Below, one piece after another: positions 9,164 to 17,503 of a DNA stretch of 64,000 nt (its first letter is position 1; each line of letters begins with the position of its first letter). The stretch is taken from positions 116,467 to 180,466 of the forward strand of contig NZ_CALNVW010000021.1 in NCBI RefSeq assembly GCF_940670765.1. Reading direction: 5' to 3'. The notes beneath the pieces are model-generated. The model saw only the letters and a list, made by a program, of their open reading frames with translations. It searched no databases and was not told the origin of the DNA. Both the position numbers and the translations under genes were made by a program. The stretch is from Streptomyces sp. A 4/2 (GTDB taxonomy: Bacteria > Actinomycetota > Actinomycetes > Streptomycetales > Streptomycetaceae).

Positions 9164-11032
9164 ATGACTCAGCCGCCTGACCAGCAGCCGCCGCAGGGCG
9201 GTTTCGGCGCTCCGCAGAATCCGCCCGGTGAAGGTCCGGGCGGTTTCGGCGCCCCGCCGCCGCCCGCTCAGCCGCCGCAGATGCCGCCACCGCCGCAGGC
9301 CCCGCCGGGTCCGCCGCCCGCGCAGGGTCCGCCGCAGAGCGGACCGCCGAGCGCGCCCCAGGGGCCGCCGCCCCAGCCGCAGCCCGGTTACGGCTACCCC
9401 CAGCAGGCGCCGCAGCCCGGCCCGTACGGTCAGCCCCAGCAGGCGCCGGGACCGTACGGACAGCCGCAGGCCGGTCCCTACGGCCAGCCGCAGCAGGGCC
9501 CGTACGCGCAGCAGCCGCCGCAGGGACCCTACGGTCAGCAGCAGGGTCCGTACGGCTACCCGCAGCAGCAGTACCCGGGCGCCCCGGTCCCGCCTCAGGG
9601 CGGTGGCAAGAACCCCTTCAAGGGCAAGCCCGGCGTCATCATAGGTGCGGCCGTCGCGGGGCTTCTCGTGGTGGGCGCCGGGGTGTACTTCGCGGTCGGC
9701 GGGGGCGGCGACGACAAGAAGCCGGTCGCGAGCGACACCAAGAACTCGGACGACAAGCCGTCCCCGACGGGAAGCGTGGACCGGGGCGACGGCACCGGGG
9801 ACGGCCGTCAGGGGAACGACGACCTCAACGCCGGGCGCAAGCCCGGTGAGGCCAAGGTCGACTGGCTGCAGACGAACGACGTCGCGCTGCCGCAGAACGG
9901 CGCCGAGAGCTACGGCATGTGGTTCGCCGGCGACACCGTCGTACGCGCCATGTACAAGAAGGTCGTCGGCTACGGGGTGAGCGACGGCAAGGTGAAGTGG
10001 ACGCTGCCGTTCGACCACGCGATCTGCGCCGCGCCGCACCAGGCCACCGCCGACGGCAAGATCGTCATCGCGTACAAGAACAACGACACCGACAAGTCCG
10101 ACTGCAACCAGTTGCAGGTCGTCGACCTCGCCACGGGCAAGGGCGGCTGGAAGAAGGAGATCCCGAAGGAGGGTCTGTTCGACATCATGACCTCCGTGGA
10201 GCTGACGATCGCGGGCAACACCGTGACCGCCAGCCGGATGGGGTCCTCCAGCGCCTTCTCGGTCACCGACGGACACAAGATCTTCGGGAAGTTCGAAGGG
10301 GCGTGCCAGCCCGACGCGTTCGCGGGCGGCAGCAAGCTCATCGCGGTCGAGGAGTGCACCAAGAACGGCCAGCCGGACGCGACGGAGCAGGTGCAGGAGC
10401 TGGACCCGGCGACCGGCAAGTCCAAGTGGACGTTCGGGCTGCCCGCGGGCTGGCAGGTCAAGAAGGTCTACTCGGTCGATCCGCTGGTCATCTACTCGAC
10501 CAACGAGAAGAAGAAGTCCTGGAACATCTCCGTCCTCACGCACAAGGGCGACAGGCGTTCCCAGCTGACCACCAAGGACAGTTTCCAGCCCGAGTGCGGC
10601 ATGTCCTTCATCGACCGTGACCTCCAGGGCTGCACCGGCACCGCCGCCGACGCCAACACGCTCTACCTGCCGACCGAGGCGAAGAGCGGCGCCAACGACG
10701 TCGTGGCGTTCGACCTGAACACCGGCAAGGAGAAGTGGCGGGTGCCCGCGGACGACGACCGCACGATGCTGCCGCTGCGGATGGACGGTGCCAACCTCCT
10801 CGCGTACAAGGAGCCTTCGTACGACGGCGGTGGCGCGGTCGTCAGCATCCCGCCTACGGGCGGCAAGGCCACGGTGGTCCTCCAGCACCCGGAGTCGACC
10901 GCGAGCATCGAGAACTCCTTCTTCTCGAAGACGGTCGCCTACCAGGACGGACGGTTCTTCCTGATGTCCGGGCAGGTCAGGGGCAAGAAGGGCGACAACA
11001 CCGAGAAGACGATGCTGGTCTTCGGCAAGTGA
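9164..11032 (+). CDS. Membrane-anchored PQQ-like beta-propeller protein, copy 1
   Basis: 622 residues. The first ~155 are cytoplasmic and rich in Pro/Gln/Gly (repeats such as GPYGQPQ). One transmembrane helix follows (VIIGAAVAGLLVVGAGVYFA, about residues 157-178), then an extracytoplasmic domain of ~430 residues. That domain has repeated blades with the pattern D.ATGK.xW (VDLATGKGGWKKE, LDPATGKSKWTF, FDLNTGKEKWRVP), typical of PQQ-type beta-propellers, without evidence for a dehydrogenase active site. Four or more cysteines suggest disulfides. Start ATG 9164; an in-frame GTG nine bases earlier is possible. The next gene, 46 bp on, is a paralogue. Function unknown; scaffold or BamB-like roles are only guesses. 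Confidence 0.82.
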   Translation: MTQPPDQQPPQGGFGAPQNPPGEGPGGFGAPPPPAQPPQMPPPPQAPPGPPPAQGPPQSGPPSAPQGPPPQPQPGYGYPQQAPQPGPYGQPQQAPGPYGQPQAGPYGQPQQGPYAQQPPQGPYGQQQGPYGYPQQQYPGAPVPPQGGGKNPFKGKPGVIIGAAVAGLLVVGAGVYFAVGGGGDDKKPVASDTKNSDDKPSPTGSVDRGDGTGDGRQGNDDLNAGRKPGEAKVDWLQTNDVALPQNGAESYGMWFAGDTVVRAMYKKVVGYGVSDGKVKWTLPFDHAICAAPHQATADGKIVIAYKNNDTDKSDCNQLQVVDLATGKGGWKKEIPKEGLFDIMTSVELTIAGNTVTASRMGSSSAFSVTDGHKIFGKFEGACQPDAFAGGSKLIAVEECTKNGQPDATEQVQELDPATGKSKWTFGLPAGWQVKKVYSVDPLVIYSTNEKKKSWNISVLTHKGDRRSQLTTKDSFQPECGMSFIDRDLQGCTGTAADANTLYLPTEAKSGANDVVAFDLNTGKEKWRVPADDDRTMLPLRMDGANLLAYKEPSYDGGGAVVSIPPTGGKATVVLQHPESTASIENSFFSKTVAYQDGRFFLMSGQVRGKKGDNTEKTMLVFGK

Positions 11033-11078
11033 GCTGTCCCCGGTCCCTCAACTCCCCTTCCGCAAAGGCAGAAAAGCG

Positions 11079-13004
11079 ATGACGCAGCCGCCCCAGCCGC
11101 CCGACGGACCCCCGCAGGGGGGTTTCGGCAAGCAGCCCCCGGCACAGCCCCCGGCCGGGGGGTACGGCGCACCGACGCCGCCCCTCAACCCGCCACCGGC
11201 CCCGCCACAGATGCCCCCGCAGGCACCGCCCCCGCAGGCACCTCCCGTGCAGGCACCGCCGCCGCAGATGCCCCCGCAGGGTGGGCCTCCGCAGTTCGGC
11301 CACCCGCAGCACCAGCAGCCGCAGCCCGGTCAGCACCAGCAGCCCGGTCAGCCGCAGGACCCGGCGTACGGCTATCCGCAGACGCCGCCCGGCCAGCCCG
11401 GCTACGGCTATCCGCAGCACCAGCAGCCCACGCCGCCCTACGGCCACCCGCCGCAGCACCAGCAGGGTCAGCCGCCCGCGTACGGCTTCCCGACGCAGCC
11501 CACGCCGCAGTACGGCGGTCCGGGCGCCGGTCCGGGCGGCTCCGGCTCCGGCGGAGGCGGGAAGTTCGGCGTCCAGGCGAAGATCATCACCGCTGCGGCC
11601 GTAGCGATCGTGCTGATCGTCGGCGCGGGCTTCGTGTACTCGTCGAGCAAGGACGACAACAAGAACCAGGTGTCCACCGCGGGCCCGACCGGCGGCGGCA
11701 AGGACGGCAAGGGCGACGGCGGCGACAGCGGCACCGCGGGCGGCAAGGAGAAGGTGCCCGCGAACACCGACTCCAAGGTGCTCTTCCAGATCCCGGCGCC
11801 CAAGGTCGCCGACGTCACCGGTGTCAACGGCTCCTGGATGACGGACAAGCTGTACGTGAAGTCCGGCGTCAACGAGATCATCGGCTACGACGCGGTCAAG
11901 GGCAGCCAGGTCTGGAAGCTGCCGCTGCCGGGACCGCTCTGCGTGGCCAGCAGCGAGGTCAGCAAGGACCACCGGACGGCGATCGGCTTCCAGGAGAAGG
12001 TGCCGACCAAGGCCAAGCCGTACTGGGGCTGCACCGAGATCAGCGCACTCGACCTCGACACCGGCAAGCTGCTCTGGCAGAAGTCGTACAAGGACGGCGA
12101 CCGCAAGGTCGACGTCAGCGAGCTCACGGTGGGCCCCGGCGTCGTCGCCGCGGGCAGCCTCAGCGGCGGCGCGGCCTGGGACCTGGAGAGCGGCGCCCTG
12201 CGCTGGTCGCCGAAGCCCACCACCGACCGGTGCGAGGACGCCGGTTACGGCGGCGGCAACGCCCTGGTCGCCGTGCGCCGGTGCGGCGACTACGAGAACC
12301 CGCAGCTCAGCATCCAGACCCTGGACCCGAAGACGGGGGCACCGGCCTCCACGTACCGGATGCCGTCGGGCATCCAGTACGGGCACATCGTCTCCTCGGA
12401 CCCACTGGTGGTGGCCGCCGACATCAACGACAGCGCGGGTGACGGCAGCAGCATCTCCGACTACTTCTCCATCGACGGGAAGACCGGCAAGCTGCGCGCC
12501 CGGATCTCCGCCGACGCGGACCAGTACGGCGGCGACTGCGACAGCACCGAGGTCCAGCCGTGCACCAACCTGGCGGTCGGCAACGACCGGCTGTACGTCC
12601 CGACGGAGAAGCACGACGGTGTCGGCGAGGGCGCCGGCCAGACGAACGAGATCGTCGCCTTCGACCTGGCCACGGGCAACCTGGCCCCGGGCAAGGCCAA
12701 CGCGGGACCCGGCTACGCCGCGTACCCGGTGCGGATGGACGGCTCCAACCTCATCGCGTACAAGACGGGCCCGTACGACAAGGGCGGCCAGGTCGTCTCC
12801 ATCAACGGCACCACCCTCAAGGAGACGGTGCTGATGAACAACCCGGCGGACGAGGCGGTGCGCCGGGCGGAGCAGACGTTCCTGCCGGACCACGCCGAGA
12901 TCCGGTTCGCCAACGGGCGGCTGTACCTGGCCGACGACACGATCAGCGACCTCACCTCCGAGTCGGAGAAGAGCTATCTGGCCATCGGCTTCGGTACGGG
13001 CTGA
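11079..13004 (+). CDS. Membrane-anchored PQQ-like beta-propeller protein, copy 2
   Basis: 641 residues with the same plan as its left neighbour: MTQPP start, Pro/Gln/Gly-rich cytoplasmic region (~160 residues), one membrane helix (IITAAAVAIVLIVGAGFVYS) and a PQQ-like propeller with blades such as LDLDTGKLLWQKS and FDLATGNLAPGK. The first residues (MTQPPxQPPxGPPQGGFG) are nearly identical to copy 1 while the propellers have diverged, so this is an old tandem duplication with the N-terminus conserved or homogenised. It is probably co-transcribed with copy 1 and ends at a strong hairpin. Confidence 0.82.
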   Translation: MTQPPQPPDGPPQGGFGKQPPAQPPAGGYGAPTPPLNPPPAPPQMPPQAPPPQAPPVQAPPPQMPPQGGPPQFGHPQHQQPQPGQHQQPGQPQDPAYGYPQTPPGQPGYGYPQHQQPTPPYGHPPQHQQGQPPAYGFPTQPTPQYGGPGAGPGGSGSGGGGKFGVQAKIITAAAVAIVLIVGAGFVYSSSKDDNKNQVSTAGPTGGGKDGKGDGGDSGTAGGKEKVPANTDSKVLFQIPAPKVADVTGVNGSWMTDKLYVKSGVNEIIGYDAVKGSQVWKLPLPGPLCVASSEVSKDHRTAIGFQEKVPTKAKPYWGCTEISALDLDTGKLLWQKSYKDGDRKVDVSELTVGPGVVAAGSLSGGAAWDLESGALRWSPKPTTDRCEDAGYGGGNALVAVRRCGDYENPQLSIQTLDPKTGAPASTYRMPSGIQYGHIVSSDPLVVAADINDSAGDGSSISDYFSIDGKTGKLRARISADADQYGGDCDSTEVQPCTNLAVGNDRLYVPTEKHDGVGEGAGQTNEIVAFDLATGNLAPGKANAGPGYAAYPVRMDGSNLIAYKTGPYDKGGQVVSINGTTLKETVLMNNPADEAVRRAEQTFLPDHAEIRFANGRLYLADDTISDLTSESEKSYLAIGFGTG

Positions 13005-13024
13005 CACCCGGTCCGACGCAGTGA

Positions 13025-13062
13025 TGTGGGGGTGCCGCCCAGGACGGGGCGGCACCCCCACA
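13025..13062 (+). terminator. Strong hairpin ending the beta-propeller operon
   Basis: A 16-bp perfect stem (13025-13040 with 13047-13062, arms TGTGGGGGTGCCGCCC and its complement) and a 6-nt loop, starting 20 bp after the stop codon. No U-tract. Confidence 0.8.
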
Positions 13063-13247
13063 CGCATGTCCGGCCCGCGAATAGCCCTGATTGGCCGGGA
13101 ATTAGACAATCCGGTGGGCTTCTGATCCGTAGAGGGCGCGCCGCGTCGAACTAGCGTGTAACTTGCCGGGGCAGGCGGGGGCCGGTGCGCCGGTGAGCCG
13201 ACGGCAGGGGTGGCCCCGGTGCAGGGGTATCAGGGGGGAAGGGCTCG

Positions 13248-13949
13248 ATGGGCGTGCGGCTCATGGTGGTCGACGACCACCGATTGCTCGCCGAGGCGCT
13301 GGCCTCGGCGCTGAAACTCCGCGGGCACCGGGTGCTCGCCGCCGCGGCGCCCACCGGGGGCGCGGCCGAACTGGTGGTGAGCCGGGCGCCCGAGGTGTGC
13401 CTGTTCGGTACGGCGATGCCCGCCGAGCCCGGGGTCTTCGACCCGATCACCCGGATCAGGCAGGAGCGCCCACAGATCGCCGTACTGGTGCTGGGACCGG
13501 TGCCCAGCCCGCGCGGCATCGCCGCCGCGCTCGCCGCCGGTGCCTGCGGGTACGTGCGCCACGACGAGCGCATCGAGGGCGTCGAGCGCGCCATGGTGAA
13601 GGCCAGGGCGGGGGAGGCGGCGATCGCGCCGCAGCTGTTACAGGGGGCCTTCGCCGAACTGCTCAACCCGGCGGCCCAGCCGGACGACGAGGGGCTGCGG
13701 CTGCTGGAGCTGCTCACCCCGCGCGAGGCCGAGGTGCTGGTACGGGTCGCGGAGGGCGAGGACACCCGGCTGATCGCGGCCGGGATGCGGATAGCGCCCA
13801 GCACCGCCCGTACCCATGTGCAGCGGGTCCTGATGAAGCTCGGTGTCGGCTCCCGGCTGGAGGCCGCGGCGCTGGCGGCGCGCACCGGGCTGCTCGACCG
13901 CGCGACGAAGCGCGCCGAGGGTGCGTCGGCCGCGCCGGAACCGAGCTGA
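13248..13949 (+). CDS. NarL/LuxR-family regulator with degenerate receiver
   Basis: 233 residues: a receiver-like domain (1-120) and a C-terminal LuxR helix-turn-helix (about 163-215: LTPREAEVLVRVAEGE then RTHVQRVLMKLGV). The acidic pair D9-D10 is kept, but the phospho-acceptor Asp is Gly54 (CLFGTAMP where VLLDLxMP is usual), the switch Thr/Ser is Gly83 and the conserved Lys is His105 (GYVRHDE). It therefore should not respond to phosphorylation in the normal way and may act constitutively or through a ligand or partner. No kinase is adjacent. A GA-rich ribosome site (GGGGGGAAGGG) precedes the ATG. It lies just upstream of galTEK, and a distant paralogue sits just downstream. Confidence 0.88.
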   Translation: MGVRLMVVDDHRLLAEALASALKLRGHRVLAAAAPTGGAAELVVSRAPEVCLFGTAMPAEPGVFDPITRIRQERPQIAVLVLGPVPSPRGIAAALAAGACGYVRHDERIEGVERAMVKARAGEAAIAPQLLQGAFAELLNPAAQPDDEGLRLLELLTPREAEVLVRVAEGEDTRLIAAGMRIAPSTARTHVQRVLMKLGVGSRLEAAALAARTGLLDRATKRAEGASAAPEPS

Positions 13950-14039
13950 GACCGGCCGCTCCGCCGCCGGGCCTGACCTCGGCCGGTACCGGCCGTCCGC
14001 AGCGGGGCGGCTCCGGATGCCATGAACCCGGCGCCCGTC

Positions 14040-14198
14040 AGCCCCTGGTGTTCTTTGTTTGATCGTGAGCGGGCGTACAGGCGTGCCCTGAGGGAAGCGC
14101 TTGCCGCAACTCAGCAATTCCCTCCCATTGACTGTTCTGTTGAGTTGTGGTTTGTTGTGTTCGGTTCTGTTGGGTGGGAGTGGGCGAGGAGCGCCAGC
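14040..14198 (+). promoter_or_regulatory. T/G-rich gal operon promoter region
   Basis: The 160 bp before galT is far less G+C-rich than its surroundings and contains clustered TGTT/TTGTG words between 14125 and 14175 (ACTGTTCTGTTGAG, GTGGTTTGTTGTG, GGTTCTGTTGGG), a set of short direct repeats on one strand. The Streptomyces gal operon is known to be driven by a galactose-inducible promoter (galP1) under repression through short repeated hexamers; this region is in the right place and of the right character. GCGAGGAGCG supplies the galT ribosome site. Exact -10/-35 boxes cannot be assigned by eye. Confidence 0.6.
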
Positions 14199-15260
14199 GT
14201 GAAGAAGACATCGACCCGACTCGCCGACGGTCGTGAACTGCTCTACTACGACTCCCGGGACGACGCGGTGCGTGCCGCCGTCGACCGGCGCCCCCTCGGC
14301 CCCGTGGCCACCGCCTCCGAGATCCGCCGCGACCCGCTGCTCGGTGACGCGGTCGCCGTCTCCTCGCACCGCCAGGAGCGCCCGTACCACCCGCCGGCCG
14401 ACGAGTGCCCGCTCTGCCCGTCGCGGGACGGCAGACTGAGCGAGATCCCCGACGCGGACTACGCCGTCGCCGTCTTCGAGAACCGCTTCCCCTCGCTCGC
14501 CGGGGACTCCGGCCGCTGCGAGGTCGTCTGCTTCACCTCCGACCACGACGCCTCCTTCGCGGACCTCACCGAGGAACAGGCCGCACTGGTCCTCGGCGCC
14601 TGGACCGACAGGACCGCGGAACTCGCCGAACTCCCCCAGGTCAAGCAGGCGTTCTGCTTCGAGAACCGGGGCGCGGAGATCGGCGTCACCCTCGGCCACC
14701 CGCACGGCCAGATCTACGGCTACCCCTTCGTCACCCCGCGCACCGCGCTGATGCTCCGCTCCGCCGAGGCGTTCCAGGAGAGCAGCGGCGGGCGGAACCT
14801 CTTCGACGAGACCGTTGCCCGCGAACTGGCCGAGGGCACCCGGGTGGTGCTGACGGGCGAGCACTGGGTGGCGTTCGTCCCGTACGCCGCGCACTGGCCG
14901 TACGAGGTGCACCTCTACCCGCGCAAGCGCGTGCCCGACCTGCGCTACCTCGACGAGGAGGCGCGCACAGAGTTCCCACAGATGTATCTGGAACTGTTGA
15001 GGCGGTTCGACCGGATCTTCGGCGAGGGGGAGCCGCCGACGCCGTACATCTCCGCATGGCACCAGGCGCCCTTCGGCGAGCTGGAAGGATTCGGTGTCGA
15101 CCGGGACGAATTCGCGCTGCATCTTGAGCTTTTCACCATTCGCCGTACTACGGGCAAGCTGAAGTTCCTCGCGGGTTCCGAGTCGGGCATGAACGTCTTC
15201 GTGAATGACGTGCCGCCGGAGGCCGCGGCCGAGCGACTGCGAGAGGTAGCGAGCAAGTGA
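14199..15260 (+). CDS. galT: Galactose-1-phosphate uridylyltransferase
   Basis: 353-residue Leloir enzyme that exchanges UMP between UDP-glucose and galactose-1-phosphate. The HIT-superfamily active site is GHPHGQIYGYPF near residue 166, where the second His of HPH carries the UMP. CPLCPS near residue 69 fits the structural zinc site. The GTG at 14199 has GAGGAG 9-10 nt upstream and begins at the usual VKKTSTRL; longer in-frame extensions run into the AT-rich promoter region. First gene of galTEK, overlapping galE by 4 bp. Confidence 0.95.
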   Translation: MKKTSTRLADGRELLYYDSRDDAVRAAVDRRPLGPVATASEIRRDPLLGDAVAVSSHRQERPYHPPADECPLCPSRDGRLSEIPDADYAVAVFENRFPSLAGDSGRCEVVCFTSDHDASFADLTEEQAALVLGAWTDRTAELAELPQVKQAFCFENRGAEIGVTLGHPHGQIYGYPFVTPRTALMLRSAEAFQESSGGRNLFDETVARELAEGTRVVLTGEHWVAFVPYAAHWPYEVHLYPRKRVPDLRYLDEEARTEFPQMYLELLRRFDRIFGEGEPPTPYISAWHQAPFGELEGFGVDRDEFALHLELFTIRRTTGKLKFLAGSESGMNVFVNDVPPEAAAERLREVASK

Positions 15261-16249
15261 GTAAGAAGTACCTGGTCACCGGTGGTGCGGGATATGTCGG
15301 CAGTGTCGTGGCCGCACACCTTCTGGAGGCCGGTCACGAGGTGACCGTGCTCGACGACCTCTCCACCGGCTTCCGGGAGGGCGTCCCGGCGGGCGCCGCG
15401 TTCATCGAGGGCCGTATCCAGGACGCCGCCCGGTGGCTCGACCCCTCGTACGACGGAGTGCTGCACTTCGCCGCGTCCTCACAGGTCGGCGAGTCGGTGG
15501 TCAACCCCGAGAAGTACTGGCTGAACAACGTGGGAGGCAGCACCGCGCTGCTCGCCGCGATGCGGTCCGCGGGCGTGCGCACGCTGGTCTTCTCCTCCAC
15601 CGCCGCGACCTACGGGGAGCCGGAGAGCGTACCGATCAAGGAGAGCGCCCCCACCGCGCCGACCAACCCGTACGGCGCGACCAAGCTGGCCGTGGACCAC
15701 ATGATCGCCGGTGAGTGCGCGGCGCACGGCCTGGCCGCGACCTCGCTGCGGTACTTCAACGTCGCCGGTGCGTACGGGAGCCACGGCGAGCGCCACGACC
15801 CCGAGTCGCACCTCGTCCCGCTGGTCCTCCAGGTCGCGCAGGGCCGCCGCGACGCGATCTCGGTGTACGGCGACGACTACCCCACCCCGGACGGCACCTG
15901 CGTCCGCGACTACATCCATGTCGCGGACCTCGCCGAGGCCCATCTGCTCGCCCTCGACGCGTCGACGCCGGGCGAGCACCTGATCTGCAACCTCGGCAAC
16001 GGCAGCGGCTTCTCGGTCCGCGAGGTCATCGAGACCGTACGGAAGGTCAGCGGCCACCCGATCCCCGAGATCGCCGCCGGGCGCCGCGCGGGCGACCCGG
16101 CCGTGCTCGTCGCCGCCGCCGACACCGCCCGCGACCGGCTGGGCTGGACCCCGTCGCGCTCCGATCTGGCCGGCATCGTCTCCGACGCCTGGACCTTCGC
16201 GCAGAACATCCGCCACGACAGTGGCATCTCACAGCAGGGGAGTTGCTGA
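15257..16249 (+). CDS. galE: UDP-glucose 4-epimerase
   Basis: 330-residue short-chain dehydrogenase/reductase that interconverts UDP-galactose and UDP-glucose with bound NAD. The N-terminus has the Rossmann motif TGGAGYVGS; the catalytic set is Ser-Ser/Thr in FSSTAATYG and the YxxxK motif in NPYGATK. GTG start overlaps the galT stop (GTGA). The last ~12 residues (HDSGISQQGSC) are outside the fold. galK begins 3 bp later. Confidence 0.95.
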   Translation: MSKKYLVTGGAGYVGSVVAAHLLEAGHEVTVLDDLSTGFREGVPAGAAFIEGRIQDAARWLDPSYDGVLHFAASSQVGESVVNPEKYWLNNVGGSTALLAAMRSAGVRTLVFSSTAATYGEPESVPIKESAPTAPTNPYGATKLAVDHMIAGECAAHGLAATSLRYFNVAGAYGSHGERHDPESHLVPLVLQVAQGRRDAISVYGDDYPTPDGTCVRDYIHVADLAEAHLLALDASTPGEHLICNLGNGSGFSVREVIETVRKVSGHPIPEIAAGRRAGDPAVLVAAADTARDRLGWTPSRSDLAGIVSDAWTFAQNIRHDSGISQQGSC

Positions 16250-16252
16250 GGC

Positions 16253-17383
16253 ATGAGCTTCGAGGAGCTGTACGGAACCGCCCCGGAGGGCAGCTGGGCC
16301 GCACCGGGCCGGGTGAACCTCATCGGCGAGTACACCGACTTCAACGACGGCTTCGTGATGCCGCTCGCCCTGCCGCACACCGCCGTCGCGCAGGTCTCCC
16401 GGCGCACGGACGGAGTCCTGCGGCTGTACTCCGCGGACATCGAGGGCGGCATCGTCCAGCTCCGCACCGACGAGCTGGAGCCGCTCACCAACACCAGCTG
16501 GGCCGCCTACCCGGCGGGCATCGTCTGGGCGCTGCGCGAGGCGGGCCACGCGATAACGGGCGCGGACATCCACCTCAGCTCCACGGTCCCCACCGGCGGC
16601 GGGCTCTCCTCGTCGGCGGCCCTGGAGGTCGTCACCGCGCTCGCACTCAACGACCTGTACGAACTGGGCCTGAGCTGCCAGGAGTTGGCACTGGTCGCAC
16701 AGCGCGCGGAGAACGCCTTCGTGGGCGTCCCCTGCGGCGTCATGGACCAGACCGCCTCGGCCTGCTGCACCGAGGGCCACGCGCTGTACCTCGACTGCCG
16801 TGACCTCTCGACCCGCCAGGTGCCCTTCGACCTGGCCGCGCAGGGGCTGCGGCTGCTGGTCGTCGACACCCGGGTGAAGCACGCGCTGGGCGACGGCGCG
16901 TACGCGGAGCGCCGCGCCGGATGCGAGGAGGGCGCGCGCATCCTGGGCGTCCCCGCGCTGCGCGACGTGCCGTACGGGGAACTGCCCGCGGCGCTGGCCA
17001 AGCTCACCGACCCCGTCGTGCACGGCTACGTCCGCCATGTCGTCTCCGACAACCACCGGGTGGAGCAGACCATCGCACTGCTCGAATCGGGCGATGTGCG
17101 CGGCGTCGGGCCGATCCTGACGGAGGGGCATGCCTCGCTCCGGGACGATCTGCACGTCTCGTGCGAGGAGCTGGACCTGGTGGTGGAGTCCGCGAACGCG
17201 GGCGGCGCGCTGGGTGCGCGGATGACCGGCGGCGGCTTCGGCGGATCGGCGATCGTGCTGGTCGGCGAGGAGCACGCGGACGCGGTGGCGAAGTCGGTGA
17301 CGGAGGCCTTCGCGGCAGCCGGTTACACACCGCCGCGGATCTTCCCCGCGGTGCCTTCCGCGGGGGCGCGACGGGTCTCGTAA
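16253..17383 (+). CDS. galK: Galactokinase
   Basis: 376-residue GHMP kinase phosphorylating galactose at C1. The galactokinase signature GRVNLIGEYTDFNDG lies near residue 17, the ATP loop VPTGGGLSSSAAL near 113 and motif 3 MTGGGFGGSAIVL near 326. It is the last gene of galTEK, so the operon supplies the complete Leloir pathway apart from mutarotase. ATG start 3 bp after galE. A LuxR-type regulator starts 120 bp downstream on the same strand. Confidence 0.95.
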   Translation: MSFEELYGTAPEGSWAAPGRVNLIGEYTDFNDGFVMPLALPHTAVAQVSRRTDGVLRLYSADIEGGIVQLRTDELEPLTNTSWAAYPAGIVWALREAGHAITGADIHLSSTVPTGGGLSSSAALEVVTALALNDLYELGLSCQELALVAQRAENAFVGVPCGVMDQTASACCTEGHALYLDCRDLSTRQVPFDLAAQGLRLLVVDTRVKHALGDGAYAERRAGCEEGARILGVPALRDVPYGELPAALAKLTDPVVHGYVRHVVSDNHRVEQTIALLESGDVRGVGPILTEGHASLRDDLHVSCEELDLVVESANAGGALGARMTGGGFGGSAIVLVGEEHADAVAKSVTEAFAAAGYTPPRIFPAVPSAGARRVS

Positions 17384-17503
17384 CGGCGCACGCACGGCGC
17401 TCCCGGCCGCGCATTGTCCCCAATCACCGTACGGGCTCCAGTTACCGCCCGTACGCTGAACCACCCGCACCGGTGGGGGCCGATGCGCGCTCTGGGGGTT
17501 CAT

